DNA of 64,000 nucleotides from Skeletonema tropicum (lineage: Eukaryota > Bacillariophyta > Thalassiosirophyceae > Thalassiosirales > Thalassiosiraceae). A program made the position numbers and the translations under genes. The stretch is from positions 186,001-250,000 of the forward strand of contig CM074147.1 in assembly GCA_037178625.1 (NCBI GenBank), read 5' to 3'. This document shows positions 54,324-64,000 of this stretch, one piece after another (the stretch's first letter is position 1; the number at the start of each line of letters is the position of its first letter). The notes under the pieces were generated by a model that did no database searches, was not told the DNA's origin, and saw only the letters and a program-made list of their open reading frames with translations.

Positions 54324-54839
54324 ATGTGCAAGAACAACGTGACCTCAACAAGGAACGCCGACACTGCTGGTGCCGCCGTCAATAAAGACTACTCGACCGC
54401 TTTGACCGCCACAACGAAAGGTGCGGCATCAAACGATGGAGCTCCGAAGAAAGTGATCGACACAAGGAATCTCAGTGAAGAAGACCTCAAAGCCCTCAAG
54501 AAAGAAGATCCTTTCCTTTACTACTCTATTCCTCGTCAAGTCCGTCGAAGCAGCGCAGCTGATGTGACGACTCAGCGTAATCCGGGGTCTGCCCGTAGCT
54601 GTAGTCGACGAGCCTCATGTCCTTCTCGGGTCGAGTCATCTCCGTCGACCATGGTAGAAAGGAAGAGCTGTATATCTGTCGAATGTGATGTAGATTTGGT
54701 ATTGGAAGATTTTATGGGCGATACAGAACTATATGGGAATGCGGACGGGGACGACGTTGATCTCGATACCGATATATTGTTTGATCAGCTGTTTCTTGGG
54801 TTGTCGTCACTGTGCCCAAGTCTGCATGAATCTAGTTAA
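54324..54839 (+). CDS. Family M protein, copy 7
   Basis: This encodes 171 residues from ATG 54324, preceded by the duplicated 5' block at 54000-54320. The layout is as in other copies, but with VDLVLEDFMGDTELYGNADG in place of the Leu-rich and Asp-Gly segments, and the tail QLFLGLSSLCPSLHESS. This tail is shared only with the truncated copy at 48256. It forms the best-preserved plus-strand member and is a good reference for the family. Confidence 0.78.
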   Translation: MCKNNVTSTRNADTAGAAVNKDYSTALTATTKGAASNDGAPKKVIDTRNLSEEDLKALKKEDPFLYYSIPRQVRRSSAADVTTQRNPGSARSCSRRASCPSRVESSPSTMVERKSCISVECDVDLVLEDFMGDTELYGNADGDDVDLDTDILFDQLFLGLSSLCPSLHESS

Positions 54840-57140
54840 CGGTCGATTTGTAACACACTAACACTAATTTTATTGTATGATCGTCTTGGGTTTTTCACTG
54901 TAGAGAATAAGGAACATACATAAAGAGGGAGAACATTATAGATATTGTAGAAGACTGCAAACTTTAGTCAAGCTTCCAGTGACTTGCTACTTCGCTGCAA
55001 CTGTACCATATCTTCATGTGTAGGTGTATGCAACAGCAAACTTCAAAATTGGCAGGAATAACACACTCTCTCAACTAACTCTCTCTTTCGCGGCAACAAT
55101 CACTATCAAACAGTGCAAGGACCCAGCCTCATCTCAGGGCGGGATTGATGGCAGCGCTTGATTGGTACGATACCATAGTGTTTCTGTTTCTGACTCCTTT
55201 TTTATCTCTAAAAAGACTCGTTTCCATCGCAATGCGGTTCTAAAAGATGTCAAAGTAGAGTCAAAGACATTTGAGGCCTATCACAACTGTCTGAAGAAAA
55301 CTCGACAAATACTTACATCGAGCCGAGAAGATCCGAGAGGATTAACCCCTACTTACCTCTCGTCTCTTAGTTTCCCTCACTACTTACAATACTTACTCTT
55401 GTTCTTGTTCCTCTTGTTTTTGTTGGGGTGAATGCATGTTGTTTTCGCACGCCGAGGGGCATCAGTTTCAGTTTCTCCTTCTTCCACTTCCGCCACTTTC
55501 CCATCAACAATGATGAGTCTCTTGCTCTTTATTTTCCTGGCAAGAGGCGGTGGAGTAGTAGAGTAGTAGTGACAGTGGCAGCATCTTCATAAGCCATGAA
55601 GAAAAGGGAGCTTAATCGATCACACAGTTCACAGGCCGGACAATTGCTGTCAAATCTCGCAGCGTCGGGTGTCGGCGTAACACACTAGCAGGTTGTCTTC
55701 CCTTTTCATCACGCCCACTCGTTCAGCGTTGGTAATGAGTCAGGATAGAACCCAGAGGCTGTGTTTGAGCCTATCTCCTCGCTCTAAGTAAGTATCTTTC
55801 GTGCCTGTGTCTGTGACAAATGTTCTGAGTTGCAGACTTTGTGAGGCAAGATTTTTTGCGGGGTCACTTCTAGACCTGCTTTTAACCAATTCGATGAAAC
55901 AAAAAGTATTCCAATCGGGCTGTGACTGTACGCCTAATTGATATCTCCGCTTTCCTAAACGCCACTAATCGCCTTCATGACTACTGAAGGAAGAACTTGG
56001 CTGTTCGTGCGTGAGGTGTTTTCTTTTTGGCTCCTTGGCTTACTTATGGTACCTAGCTTGACTGAGCATGGAGGGAGGGACTTCTCCTCTATTGGCCTGC
56101 GCGTCTTTTTCAAAAAAACTCCTTAGAGATGTTTCCACTTGCCACACCCTTCAATCCAGCACTTTTAGCACTTATTCTTCTCCTATTCCCAGATTGATGT
56201 ATTCTACCAGCGGTTGCGCATATTGTTTGTTTGTCACCCTGGTCATCTGTCATCTCTCATTTCTAGCAGCAAATTAGTTCCAGGCGTAGGGTAGATGCTT
56301 CATCTCTAGAACAGGATGCCGCGGCTTCGCCTCGATGATGAATTGGAAATTACCGCCTCATCGTCGAAGTGAAGACGCAGGTATCAACTCTAATGCTGAC
56401 GTTGCCGAAGCTGAATAGTAAGTCATCAGATATCTCAGATTGGTTGTAGGCTTGAATGATTGTTTCCACTGAAGCAATCGAATTGTTCATGAAAGGAGTC
56501 AGCAGAAGACATCATCAATGATTGCGCATCAAAAGTTAAAATCCACGACGAGTGTCTCGTCCACCATTGCATATGCCTCTGGATCATACCAACTTCAAGT
56601 TATATAATGCCCACTCTAAGTGTTGTTTAAGTAGCAATGACTGACACACAACCCCACTGGCTGGCCAGATTATCACCTCAACCGCACCACACCGAAACAA
56701 ATCATCACACCACTGTATATTGTATTGTTATTGCAACCGACGCCTCACCTATTTGTTGTCGTATATCCCCAACTTCTACTCTTGTAAGTGCTGTAGTATT
56801 TGTGCATATGCCACGCTGCGTCCGTAGGACAATCAAGGGGTCTCATATCGGCGGTTTCTGACGGATTAGAACGGAACCGGCTCGTCAATTATTGTTATAT
56901 CATCACCTCTATCGAATATCCTAGTAATGGAAGAGTGTTTACAGCCCAAAGGTCCTCTGCTCATGAGGGGGGCGGTGCAGTTGTTGCGTTCGTTTCAAAA
57001 TAACGGTCACTTTTGTAGGCGACACCCAAAATAAAGGCCCTGAGCGCTCTAGCTGATAATCCTTCCTTCACATCATGGGGTCATATCGGTCCACTGAGGT
57101 CATCGCCGCCGGATTTTACTGATTTAGTCCGACGTTCCGC
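54840..57140. other. Duplicated 3' flank and gene-free region
   Basis: 54840-55590 duplicates 48761-49315 plus 52026-52225 and represents the LINE-free allele. 55594-55800 duplicates 53395-53640. From 55800 to 57140 only weak short frames are seen, with no recognisable gene. Confidence 0.5.
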
Positions 57141-58162
57141 GCAAGCGGGTGCTAAAGCGGGTGCTAAAGCGGGCAGAGAGTGGACGGAGCAAAATATCCA
57201 ACCACTTTTACACCCGCATTGCTTCATGTAGAGCGTGAAGCGATGAATACTTACATCGATACTGTTCATCTGGAAGTTGGGCCACAACAAGAGGTACCAT
57301 ATCGGAGCCATTGGAGAGAAGATAGACACAAATGACATGCTCAGTCCGGCGCCTTTTCAAGTCGTGTGCGCCACATTGAGAGAGCGCCCCACCGTGACTG
57401 AAGCAAGACCAGAAGCCAGAATCAGAATAGAATGCCCTGAGCTCCGACTTCGACTTCACTCTCTCTCTCTAGAATTCTTCTCATGAATAATTCTTCTAAA
57501 GAATACATCATTAGACCTACATTCACTCACCAAATTACTAACGAAACCAATAAGAAATGATCTCTCGTGCATTCTTCCGTCTGCTTCCCTTCTTGTGCCT
57601 TATGGTGGCATCTGCCAAGCAGAATGATACCCCATCCCGTCGCCTTTCCAGCCTACGCCGACTCAAGGTAAAGGGAATGAACAACATTAACATTGAGGGG
57701 CCTGCATCCCCTCCAATCGTCGAGGATGATTGGAACGATCGAGCACAGATGGGCAATCGTCACGAGCTTCGTTTCCTCAAAAAGGAATCCGATTCTTCTA
57801 CCAAGACCAAAACAAAGACGGATAAGGAGAACACTGATGGCAAGAAGGGCAAGACTAAGTCTAGCACAAGCACCACCGAGATGGTCTCGCCGACTCCTCC
57901 AAGCGCAACAACAACAGTGACTCCTGTACCAGCGCCTGATGAGCCTGAAATTGCAAGGATCGTCGCTTCTGGAACTGAGGATGATGCCGATGATGATGAC
58001 CTTCTTAGCTAGAGAGAGTAGACAATCCTGGTATACTGCTGTTGATGTCTCTTTGTAATATGACTGTGTGATTCATGTTCATGCTTAATTATAGCTCAAA
58101 TTAAGATTATTGAAGTGTTTCATATAATGAGCAGATCTCTCTCTAACTGTACGACATGATTC
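57141..58162 (+). repeat. Third copy of the family S segment
   Basis: Matches arm B from about 46368 to 47366 in the same orientation, without CSN8 or the SAP tail. It ends abruptly at ACATGATTC, where the Penelope-like sequence begins. Confidence 0.8.
57557..58012 (+). CDS. Family S predicted secreted Lys-rich protein, full length (third copy)
   Basis: This encodes 151 residues: signal peptide MISRAFFRLLPFLCLMVASA, RRLSSLRRLKVKG, KTKTKTDKEN, GKKGKTKSSTSTTEM and the acidic tail TEDDADDDD, two residues shorter than the arm A and B proteins. All segments are intact. Its 3' flank is interrupted 150 bases downstream by the Penelope-like element. Confidence 0.75.
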   Translation: MISRAFFRLLPFLCLMVASAKQNDTPSRRLSSLRRLKVKGMNNINIEGPASPPIVEDDWNDRAQMGNRHELRFLKKESDSSTKTKTKTDKENTDGKKGKTKSSTSTTEMVSPTPPSATTTVTPVPAPDEPEIARIVASGTEDDADDDDLLS

Positions 58163-58180
58163 GTAACATACATCAAGGAA

Positions 58181-59473
58181 ATGACGCATAAGGCGCACGC
58201 TACTTCACCGAATGCGTACTTCTATCTTCTCTACAAACTCCACAAGGACCCCATCAAGACGAGACCCGTATGTTCCACATGCGGCTCCATTGCTGAGGCC
58301 CTCGGAAAGTATGTCGATGCATGTTTGAGACCTATAGCACAAGCACAGAGTAGCTTTTTCAGGGATTCCAACGTCCTCAAACGACGCTTGGATGAAGTCC
58401 GACTGCCCCCCAACGCACGGTTGTTCACCACCGATGCTACTGCTATGTATACAAACATGTGCAGCAAGGCCGTCCTAGAAGTTCTATCCGAGTACCTACG
58501 AAGACCATCGACAATGGACAGATTTGATTACAATGCTGACTGCCTAATCGAGGCAATCGGTATTGTGCTCAGATCCAACATCATCAAGTTCGGTGACATC
58601 TTTGCAGTACAAAAGAAAGGTGTCGCAATGGGCATCTGCCCAGCTCCAAGCTTAGCGATCATCTTTTTTGCCATTCACGAAGACTTCCTGATGAACAAGT
58701 GGAAAGGATCTATCATTTTCTGGTTGAGATTCATCGATGATGTGGTTGGAATATGGATTCCACATCCCGACTACATCACCGATGATCAAAACTGGAGAAA
58801 CTTCCAAGAGGATATGAATAAATTTCATGGACTCCCGTGGGAATTCGTCCCTCGGTCGTCTCAAGTTGAATTCATGGATCTCGTTGTAAGGATAGAAGGA
58901 GACAGGCTATTGACGGATCTCTACGAAAAGCCAATGGCTTTGTATCTCTACATCCCTCCCCATTCTACCCACGCCCCGGGTGGAATCAATGGACTTATCA
59001 CAGGACAAATGCTACGCATTCTTACTTTGTGCTCTGACCCGGATAGAATCAAGACTCATACTCTGAACTTTCTCCACCGCCTTGAAGACCGTGGCTATAA
59101 CAGGACGGACATCGTCCCCCTCATCAAGAAGGCAGCCAAGAACGCAAGGAAATACCTTCAACGCAGCGACGAAGAGCGACAAGAAATCATCCAGAACCGA
59201 AAGGACTCACTGTCACGGTGTGTTCGGCTACACAGAGTCTTTCACCCTGATGATCCGTCTGCCTCTACAATCCAGAAACTGTTCAAGGAGACCATCCTGG
59301 AACCCGCTGGAAAGCCACTGTTGAATGAACTGGAGAACCTTGACCAATCCAAGATCCCTATTGACCGCTTGATGATCTGCAACCATCGGGCTCCAAATCT
59401 TGGAAACTTTTTATCGTATCGAGACATCGGAAAGAGACCGGGGGTGAACGTATCGAGCTACTTGAAAAAGTAA
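58181..59473 (+). CDS. Penelope-like reverse transcriptase, 5'-truncated
   Basis: The 430-codon frame begins inside the RT fingers with FYLLYKLHKDPIKTRPVCST, the Penelope RT1 motif. It continues with LFTTDATAMYTNM, KKGVAMGICPAPSLA, the catalytic FIDDVVGIW (about residue 186), VEFMDLVV, and the typical PPHSTHAPGGINGLI. The thumb end reads MICNHRAPNLGNFLSYR. Catalytic aspartates are present. There is no C-terminal GIY-YIG nuclease, and N-terminal sequence is missing because of truncation. It is likely inactive as an element. Confidence 0.85.
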   Translation: MTHKAHATSPNAYFYLLYKLHKDPIKTRPVCSTCGSIAEALGKYVDACLRPIAQAQSSFFRDSNVLKRRLDEVRLPPNARLFTTDATAMYTNMCSKAVLEVLSEYLRRPSTMDRFDYNADCLIEAIGIVLRSNIIKFGDIFAVQKKGVAMGICPAPSLAIIFFAIHEDFLMNKWKGSIIFWLRFIDDVVGIWIPHPDYITDDQNWRNFQEDMNKFHGLPWEFVPRSSQVEFMDLVVRIEGDRLLTDLYEKPMALYLYIPPHSTHAPGGINGLITGQMLRILTLCSDPDRIKTHTLNFLHRLEDRGYNRTDIVPLIKKAAKNARKYLQRSDEERQEIIQNRKDSLSRCVRLHRVFHPDDPSASTIQKLFKETILEPAGKPLLNELENLDQSKIPIDRLMICNHRAPNLGNFLSYRDIGKRPGVNVSSYLKK

Positions 59474-59513
59474 TGACCTACCTAGATCAGGCCGATGCAA
59501 GTAACCCCCTTTT

Positions 59514-59577
59514 TATTTCCACTCCAACGCGAAGAAGACAGCTGCGCTGCCTTCTTTTTCGCGTTGGAGTGGAAATA
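59514..59577 (+). repeat. 20-bp perfect hairpin in Penelope 3' region
   Basis: TATTTCCACTCCAACGCGAA at 59514-59533 is exactly complementary to 59558-59577, and the inner bases GACAGC/GCTGCC extend the stem imperfectly. It lies 40 bases after the RT stop. It may act in RNA recognition, processing or termination; this is inference. Confidence 0.8.
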
Positions 59578-59810
59578 CTATCTATCTTTCTGATAATGAT
59601 GACGATGGCATCCGAATCGACTCTACCAGTACTTGTCACATCCAATCACAGATGCGACAAATGATCTACAAAGATCAATTTGGAAGCCGTTGGGAAAGAC
59701 TGACCCAACTGAAATAAACAACCGAGGTGTGAGGCTAAGATTGCTCGAATGCAAGTGCTTAAGTCGTTTACACGTCGCACATCGCAATTCGCCACAGCCC
59801 CGCCTTCAGC

Positions 59811-59873
59811 GCTGATCTCCTGATGAGTCTGTACAGGACGAAAGCTTCGATCCCACAAGCTTGAGCTCTCAGC
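59811..59873 (+). ncRNA. Type I hammerhead ribozyme
   Basis: All core positions are present. Stem I is GCTGA/TCAGC (59811-59815 with 59869-59873) and CTC/GAG (59817-59819 with 59863-59865) with an internal loop. The core CTGATGA is 59820-59826. Stem II is GTC/GAC (59827-59829 with 59837-59839), closed by TGTACAG. GAAA is 59840-59843. Stem III is GCTT/AAGC (59844-59847 with 59857-59860). U-U precedes the predicted cleavage after 59862. It lies 338 bases downstream of the Penelope RT stop, on the same strand, matching the known association of these elements with hammerheads. Confidence 0.9.
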
Positions 59874-59880
59874 GAATTGC

Positions 59881-60907
59881 ATTGAATTCGAGTTTTATAG
59901 TTAGATCTTGTCCCATTATAACGGTATAAGATTAAGTATTTTCACCCCTACATTTATTAAACTGGTTTGACAGGAGGCTTGACGGGAGATTTTGGGTGAT
60001 TTTGTGTCGATATTCGGGTATTTTGCCCGCAATTTAGCTCATTTTCACCTGATTTTTTGCAGTTGTGGGCCCCACGTGGGCACCGCCCACAAGAGGGTAT
60101 GAAAAGCGCCCACTATCCCGATACGCCTAGTTTTGAAGGCCAAAAAAATCCTCAAACCTAAGGACTTCTCGTGGGAGAAATTCTCCCTTGCTCAGATCTC
60201 AGAGACGAATTCTCCGAGCGGAGAATTCGCCAATATTCGCTAAATTCAACACCATTTTCACTTGATTATATTAGCTTGTTGCATTGATCTATGCGTTGAT
60301 AATACTACTGACCCATTGATAATAGGTACCACTTAAATTTCTACTTGAATTGCAATCTCTAATCGATCGTTGGGACATGTTATTGTTGAATTGTATTGTG
60401 TCTAGACGCAGAGTCTCAAGTTGAGTATTATCTGCTCAAAGCCTGAGAAATCTGTATGCGTACATCGACGTTAACTTACTGTACGAGGAACACTGATCGG
60501 AACGACGGGTGACCCGGTGGAAGTGAAGGAAGAAGGACGGATGAAGACACTGGAACGTTGAGTTCAAATACCAAATTAAGCTGGACGTTGGAGCTATCTG
60601 CTCATCTATCCTACCCGACTATCGAAGTATTATTGGGAGAAGTCTCCACCATGTCGGCTTCGTCTACTACACGTTGTTTATTCTTTATTTCTATCTACTA
60701 AGTGAGAGGTCGACGTGTCATGGTAGTGCTTCAACCTGTGGTGAAATAAAATCTTATCCCGCCAAAACAAGCAGATGGCTACTTCCGAGCAGCTGGTTTC
60801 TCGTCGATGATGACATGAAATAACGTAGATCCCCATTCCCATAATTCCTAAATCCCATATTCCCGATAATGATGATAAAAAGGCAGCGTTCCAAATCCTA
60901 AGTTGTC
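59881..60907. other. Non-coding stretch with hairpin; possible LTR
   Basis: No gene. A perfect 10-bp hairpin CGAATTCTCC/GGAGAATTCG is at 60206-60229. The right part may be the 3' LTR of the minus-strand copia element: read on the minus strand, GGTTGGGGAG (a polypurine tract) at 60909-60918 is followed directly by TGACAACTTAGG. The other LTR boundary could not be determined. Confidence 0.4.
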
Positions 60908-61051
60908 ACTCCCCAACCTGCATGATATCCATCATTTCTTCAGCCAACAATTCTTTCTCCCCATCTATCTTTTCCGTTTAATATCCCTAATATATCTCTC
61001 CCCAATTTCCCTCCCGATTCTTCTATCTCTCCCCAATTCTCTTCCTAGTTC

Positions 61052-62257
61052 CTAATCAATATCTCCCCGTTCTTCTGCCCAGTTCCTGCAGCGTCTCCAA
61101 TCATTAATGTCACCGCAAAGAGTATCCGAGAAAACCATTTCTTGGCGTCTCTTGATTTCAAGTAAAACAGTCTCGTTGCGACTCTTCATCACGAAATTGG
61201 GTCCCATCTTGTGAGTAATGGAAGGACATTCTCCATCAAACAAACTAGGATTCCAAGGTGTCGACTGAGTCATTTCAATCCACGGTAGATCATTCAAATC
61301 ATTCTCCGTAGGATACGTCATCTCAATAAAAGGTAATCCATCCTTGAAGGTGATAGGAATGGTGTAATTTCCGTCTCTCGTAGAAGTGACGATCTTCTGA
61401 GTTCCACCAATCTCTAAAGGCAAATCTCCAACTTCACATCCTGCGCATGTCAACTGGATCTTGGAATGAATAGTAGGTCCGTCATAAATTTCACCATATT
61501 CGTGAAAGACCAGAATGACGTGAGTTCCTTCACTCGTTGCAACCTTTGCAGCGAATGATGCAATCTTGAGTTGAAGGATCTTGTTTCCTCCACAACCAGT
61601 AACATTAATCAGCCTAGGAGGGTCAGCATACCAAAGTTGTCGAAGATATTTGGGATTTCCCAATCCGGCATTTGCTCCTCCATCGACTAGTGCAAATGAG
61701 TTTCTTGAATCTTCTAGATCTCCTACGTTCTCAATCCGACTGATATCACTAACTCTAACAGTAAAGACCATGTTCACACTGCGATTCTCTTCAGATGAAT
61801 TAGAAAAGACGTCTGGGAATTCGGCTTGTTGAAGTGCAGTTGCTACAGATATACTTCTCTGCTGGTCATCTCTCCTGATAGGTACTAGTTGGTTTGTTGA
61901 TCTGTTTTGACGAGACATAAGTCTAGCCGGTACGAAAGGATCCCTTGGAATTTGAGAAGCATTGCCTTGACCTTGCTGTGCGGCTGTCGAACGTGCACGC
62001 ATCGCTTGAATGTATCCCATATTGACCGAACGTTCACTAGTATTGGTATCTTCGGGAACAATATCAGATTCGGCAGTATTAGTGGCATGGGCGTTTCGAC
62101 TGGACAGTCCAGTTCCTGGAAGGCGATGTTCTTCATTAGTAGCGGGTGGTGGTCCCGGAAGAAGACTTGTGAGAATGTCTTCACAAGTATCAAGTGGAAT
62201 CTTCAACCAGAGTTGCTTGACTTCACGTGGTAGTTTCTCCCAGTTCTTCTTAGGCAT
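61052..62257 (-). pseudogene. Copia gag C-terminus and aspartic protease
   Basis: The 401-residue frame starts in sequence MPKKNWEKLPREVKQLW, typical of the gag end, passes through a Gln/Ser-rich linker and reaches the protease active site FALVDGGANAGLG (about 189-201). Next come INVTGCGGNKILQLKIASFA, GPTIHSKIQLTCAGCEVGDL and GLPFIEMTYPTENDLNDLPW, the pattern of diatom CoDi proteases (D-G-G instead of D-T/S-G). It ends soon after, without the integrase zinc finger. The upstream continuation in the same frame (EVRRHGQ) meets a TGA, so a frameshift separates it from the gag frame at 62203-63000. Confidence 0.65.
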
Positions 62258-63130
62258 CTGTCCGTGTCTACGAACTTCTCCAACATTGATGCATCAACGG
62301 CATCAAATGCATCTGACTCAACGGTAACGGAGTTTGCATTGATATCGGCGCTATAGACATCCATATCCCATAGTAGTCCTTCATCCTCGACGAATCCTCC
62401 ATTGATCATGCTCGCATTAATCTTCCTCCTCGAGTTTAACACTGATGTCTTGAATTCAGCGTCCAATTGTTGTGCTTGTCGATAATAAAAATCGATCTTG
62501 GCAGAAGCAGAACGAACAATCACTTGACTTCCAACAGCAGTATCCTCTTGAACATCCATTAACTTCTTAGTATCACGTAGTTCCTTGATACTATCAATAT
62601 ATCTCTCGAAATAGATAAGTTCCTGGTCTTCGGAAATATTCTGACTGGTCTTGCAGAAGTAATTGTGCTCAATGACCCATCTCCTGAACGAATCGATAGC
62701 GGCGGCAAGTCCTTTGTGGTTTGCTGGAATCTTGCTACTGCAGATAAGTCCGAGTAGATACTTCGTCCTCGTGATTGCTGCAATGTTGTCATCATAGTGA
62801 CTGGCAAGATCTCTCCATACAGCTACTCCATCCATCTCCTTGGTGTGTCTCTTGACGATAGTTAGCCCCTCGTTCGTCTCCACAGACTCTTGTAACGCCA
62901 TGAACAGGAGAGTGTTCTTCTTCTTGTAGAGCTTGACTTCATCCGGATCGTCTATTCCATCCACGGGAACTTGATAGTATGTTTCGGTGATGTCAATCAT
63001 ATCATTGATTGTAAGAATACCGATGTGCTTGACTTTCCATCTCGTCCATTCTGATGCATTCTTGAACTTGGTCCAGGACTCTTCATTGGGCTTGATCTTC
63101 TTCTCGAACGCAAATAATGCTTGAGCAGCG
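62203..63130 (-). pseudogene. Copia gag region
   Basis: From ATG 63000 this encodes 265 residues, and the same frame is open upstream to about 63130 (AAAQALFAFEKK, WTKFKNASEWTRWKVKHIG). The composition and order (YKKKNTLLFMALQESVET, AVWRDLASHYDD, YLLGLICSSKIP, DQELIYFERYIDSI) fit a copia gag. No zinc knuckle is seen. It overlaps the protease frame by 55 bases in a different phase. Confidence 0.55.
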
Positions 63131-63416
63131 GCCGATCGACACTTGCTGGGGTAGTCAATCCGTTACCTCCAGTGGTAGAAGAAGTGGTGTTATTCAGGCC
63201 ATTCCTCTTCTCTGACGCTGCGGCAATCACTGGATCATAGAATACCTCACCATCTGATTCAGGTGTTTGCCTCTCTTCTGGAGTCATATTAAGGAAGGAG
63301 TCAAATGCGAATCTAATCCTATCAATGACGATGTTTACAGGATGCATCGGGAGAGTTCCGTGCGTGTAATAGTCAAGTAGCATACTACCTTTAGGTACGT
63401 ATGTATCTGTGACCAT
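62997..63416 (-). pseudogene. Copia gag N-terminal frame
   Basis: The 139-residue frame MVTDTYVPKGSMLLDYY and HPVNIVIDRIRFAFDSFLN is protein-like for about 95 residues. It then becomes low complexity while the true gag coding moves to another frame near 63160, where the downstream frame shows SKCRSAAAQALFAF. Confidence 0.45.
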
Positions 63417-63713
63417 ACGGATACGTGCTCGCTAAGCTATCGCTTATCGGGATCTCCATGCCTGACGCATGCCGCTCTGGATTCTGACTACGTGGAAGCA
63501 GTCAGCTTAGAGAATCTTACTAACAGCCTACGTCTTGGAATTAGTACGATTTCTATCCAATAGCATTCCGAGTCACTCGGCTTACACGAGTAACTCTACC
63601 GCTAGCAGCAGCTCTCTCCTTCGAAGAGCTCACAACTACTCCAAATACGTAAATTAATACTGTATTCATCGTCGTTGTCATTACACATCTATTAGCCTGT
63701 GTCACTATTTTAG

Positions 63714-64000
63714 GTCTTCGATGACAAAGACGAAACATCAGACTACGTGATGTGTCGTAAAGCGATGCTCTGCACTCAAACAGAAACAGGGCCTCGTTTG
63801 AAAACTCTTAAGGATATTCTCAAGTGCGCTAATTTATTGTTAGTCGAGCAACATGGTTACGGCCTCGCGGAAGCAACCAGAAGCTACTTGGAATCCAACA
63901 TTAAATTCCATCGTGCATTCACATGCAAGGAGTGGGTAGGGATGATCACAGCAATCAATCAATATCTACGTCTCCTTACCACCTACAAAGATGATGAACA
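63714..64000 (+). CDS. Partial open frame at right edge
   Basis: Open from just after TAG at 63711-63713 to the window end without a stop. The first ATG is 63750. CTATTTTAG before 63714 resembles a 3' splice site, so this may be an internal exon (VFDDKDETSDYVMCRKAML, GYGLAEATRSYLESNIKFH, WVGMITAINQYLRLLTTYKD). The composition is protein-like. The family is unknown. Confidence 0.35.

Larger units (their letters stand above)
58163..59880 (+). mobile_element. 5'-truncated Penelope-like element with hairpin and hammerhead ribozyme
   Basis: The left junction at 58163 is defined by loss of homology to arm B and by an RT frame that is open right from the junction (VTYIKEM). It contains the RT gene, a 20-bp perfect hairpin and a hammerhead ribozyme, all on the plus strand. 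Penelope-like elements are known to carry hammerhead motifs. The right end was not located precisely, since no target duplication was recognised; 59880 is a minimum. Confidence 0.75.
60908..63416 (-). mobile_element. Copia-type (CoDi-like) element fragment lacking RT and integrase
   Basis: Minus-strand gag and protease frames (63416 to 61052) are followed within 150 bases by a polypurine tract and a TG-starting sequence, leaving no space for integrase or reverse transcriptase. The 5' LTR was not found within the window. It could be an internally deleted copy or a non-autonomous derivative. At least two frame changes interrupt the coding region. Confidence 0.65.

Overview
The window looks like nuclear DNA of a photosynthetic stramenopile, most likely a diatom. 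The evidence is plastid-type N-termini ending in A-F motifs (12774, 20145, 42116), a CCB1 cytochrome b6f haem-assembly gene, short GT-AG introns, a copia-type gag-protease of the kind known from diatoms (CoDi-like), and small lineage-restricted protein families. Assignment to a centric diatom is a guess. No tRNA, rRNA or CRISPR array was found.

Housekeeping genes form islands. They are LST8 (4873-6029), an ankyrin protein (11244-12245), CCB1 in three exons (12774-13973), a PMP34-type peroxisomal carrier (14161-15441), a plastid-type RGG/SAP protein (20145-21809), a CSN8-like gene in two copies (34939-35799 and 45390-46259), a tepsin-like adaptor accessory protein (36617-39292) and a fatty acid hydroxylase-superfamily enzyme (42116-43219).

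Most of the rest is made of duplicated cassettes. Family M (start MCKNN/MCNKN, core DPFLYYSIP) has seven copies. Family S (predicted secreted, Lys/Ser/Thr-rich) has six copies, three of them lacking the signal peptide. Family G (GIEH/GME motif) has three genes and at least two relics. A large inverted duplication places CSN8, a 78-residue two-helix membrane protein, a family S gene and the 3' tail of the SAP gene in arms at about 32950-36290 and 44720-47620. A further 1 kb copy lies at 57141-58162.

Mobile DNA is abundant and several insertions can be dissected to the base. A LINE at 49316-52012 has a perfect 13-bp target duplication and a 5' inversion typical of twin priming. A 2.2-kb DNA transposon at 39640-41815 has 32-bp terminal inverted repeats and a 5-bp target duplication. 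A Penelope-like element at about 58163-59880 is followed by a 20-bp perfect hairpin and a complete type I hammerhead ribozyme (59811-59873). A 0.58-kb element sits in one inverted-duplication arm, a pair of 0.56-kb tandem units lies in one cassette, a gag-protease fragment of a copia element lies near the right end, and a divergent non-coding element is present at 686-1748 and about 26430-27010. A 1.57-kb GATA microsatellite occupies 24326-25899.

The housekeeping genes show no functional clustering. The main logic of the region is repeated segmental duplication of families M and S, with retroelements inserting into the copies. Uninserted paralogues serve as empty-site references for the insertions.
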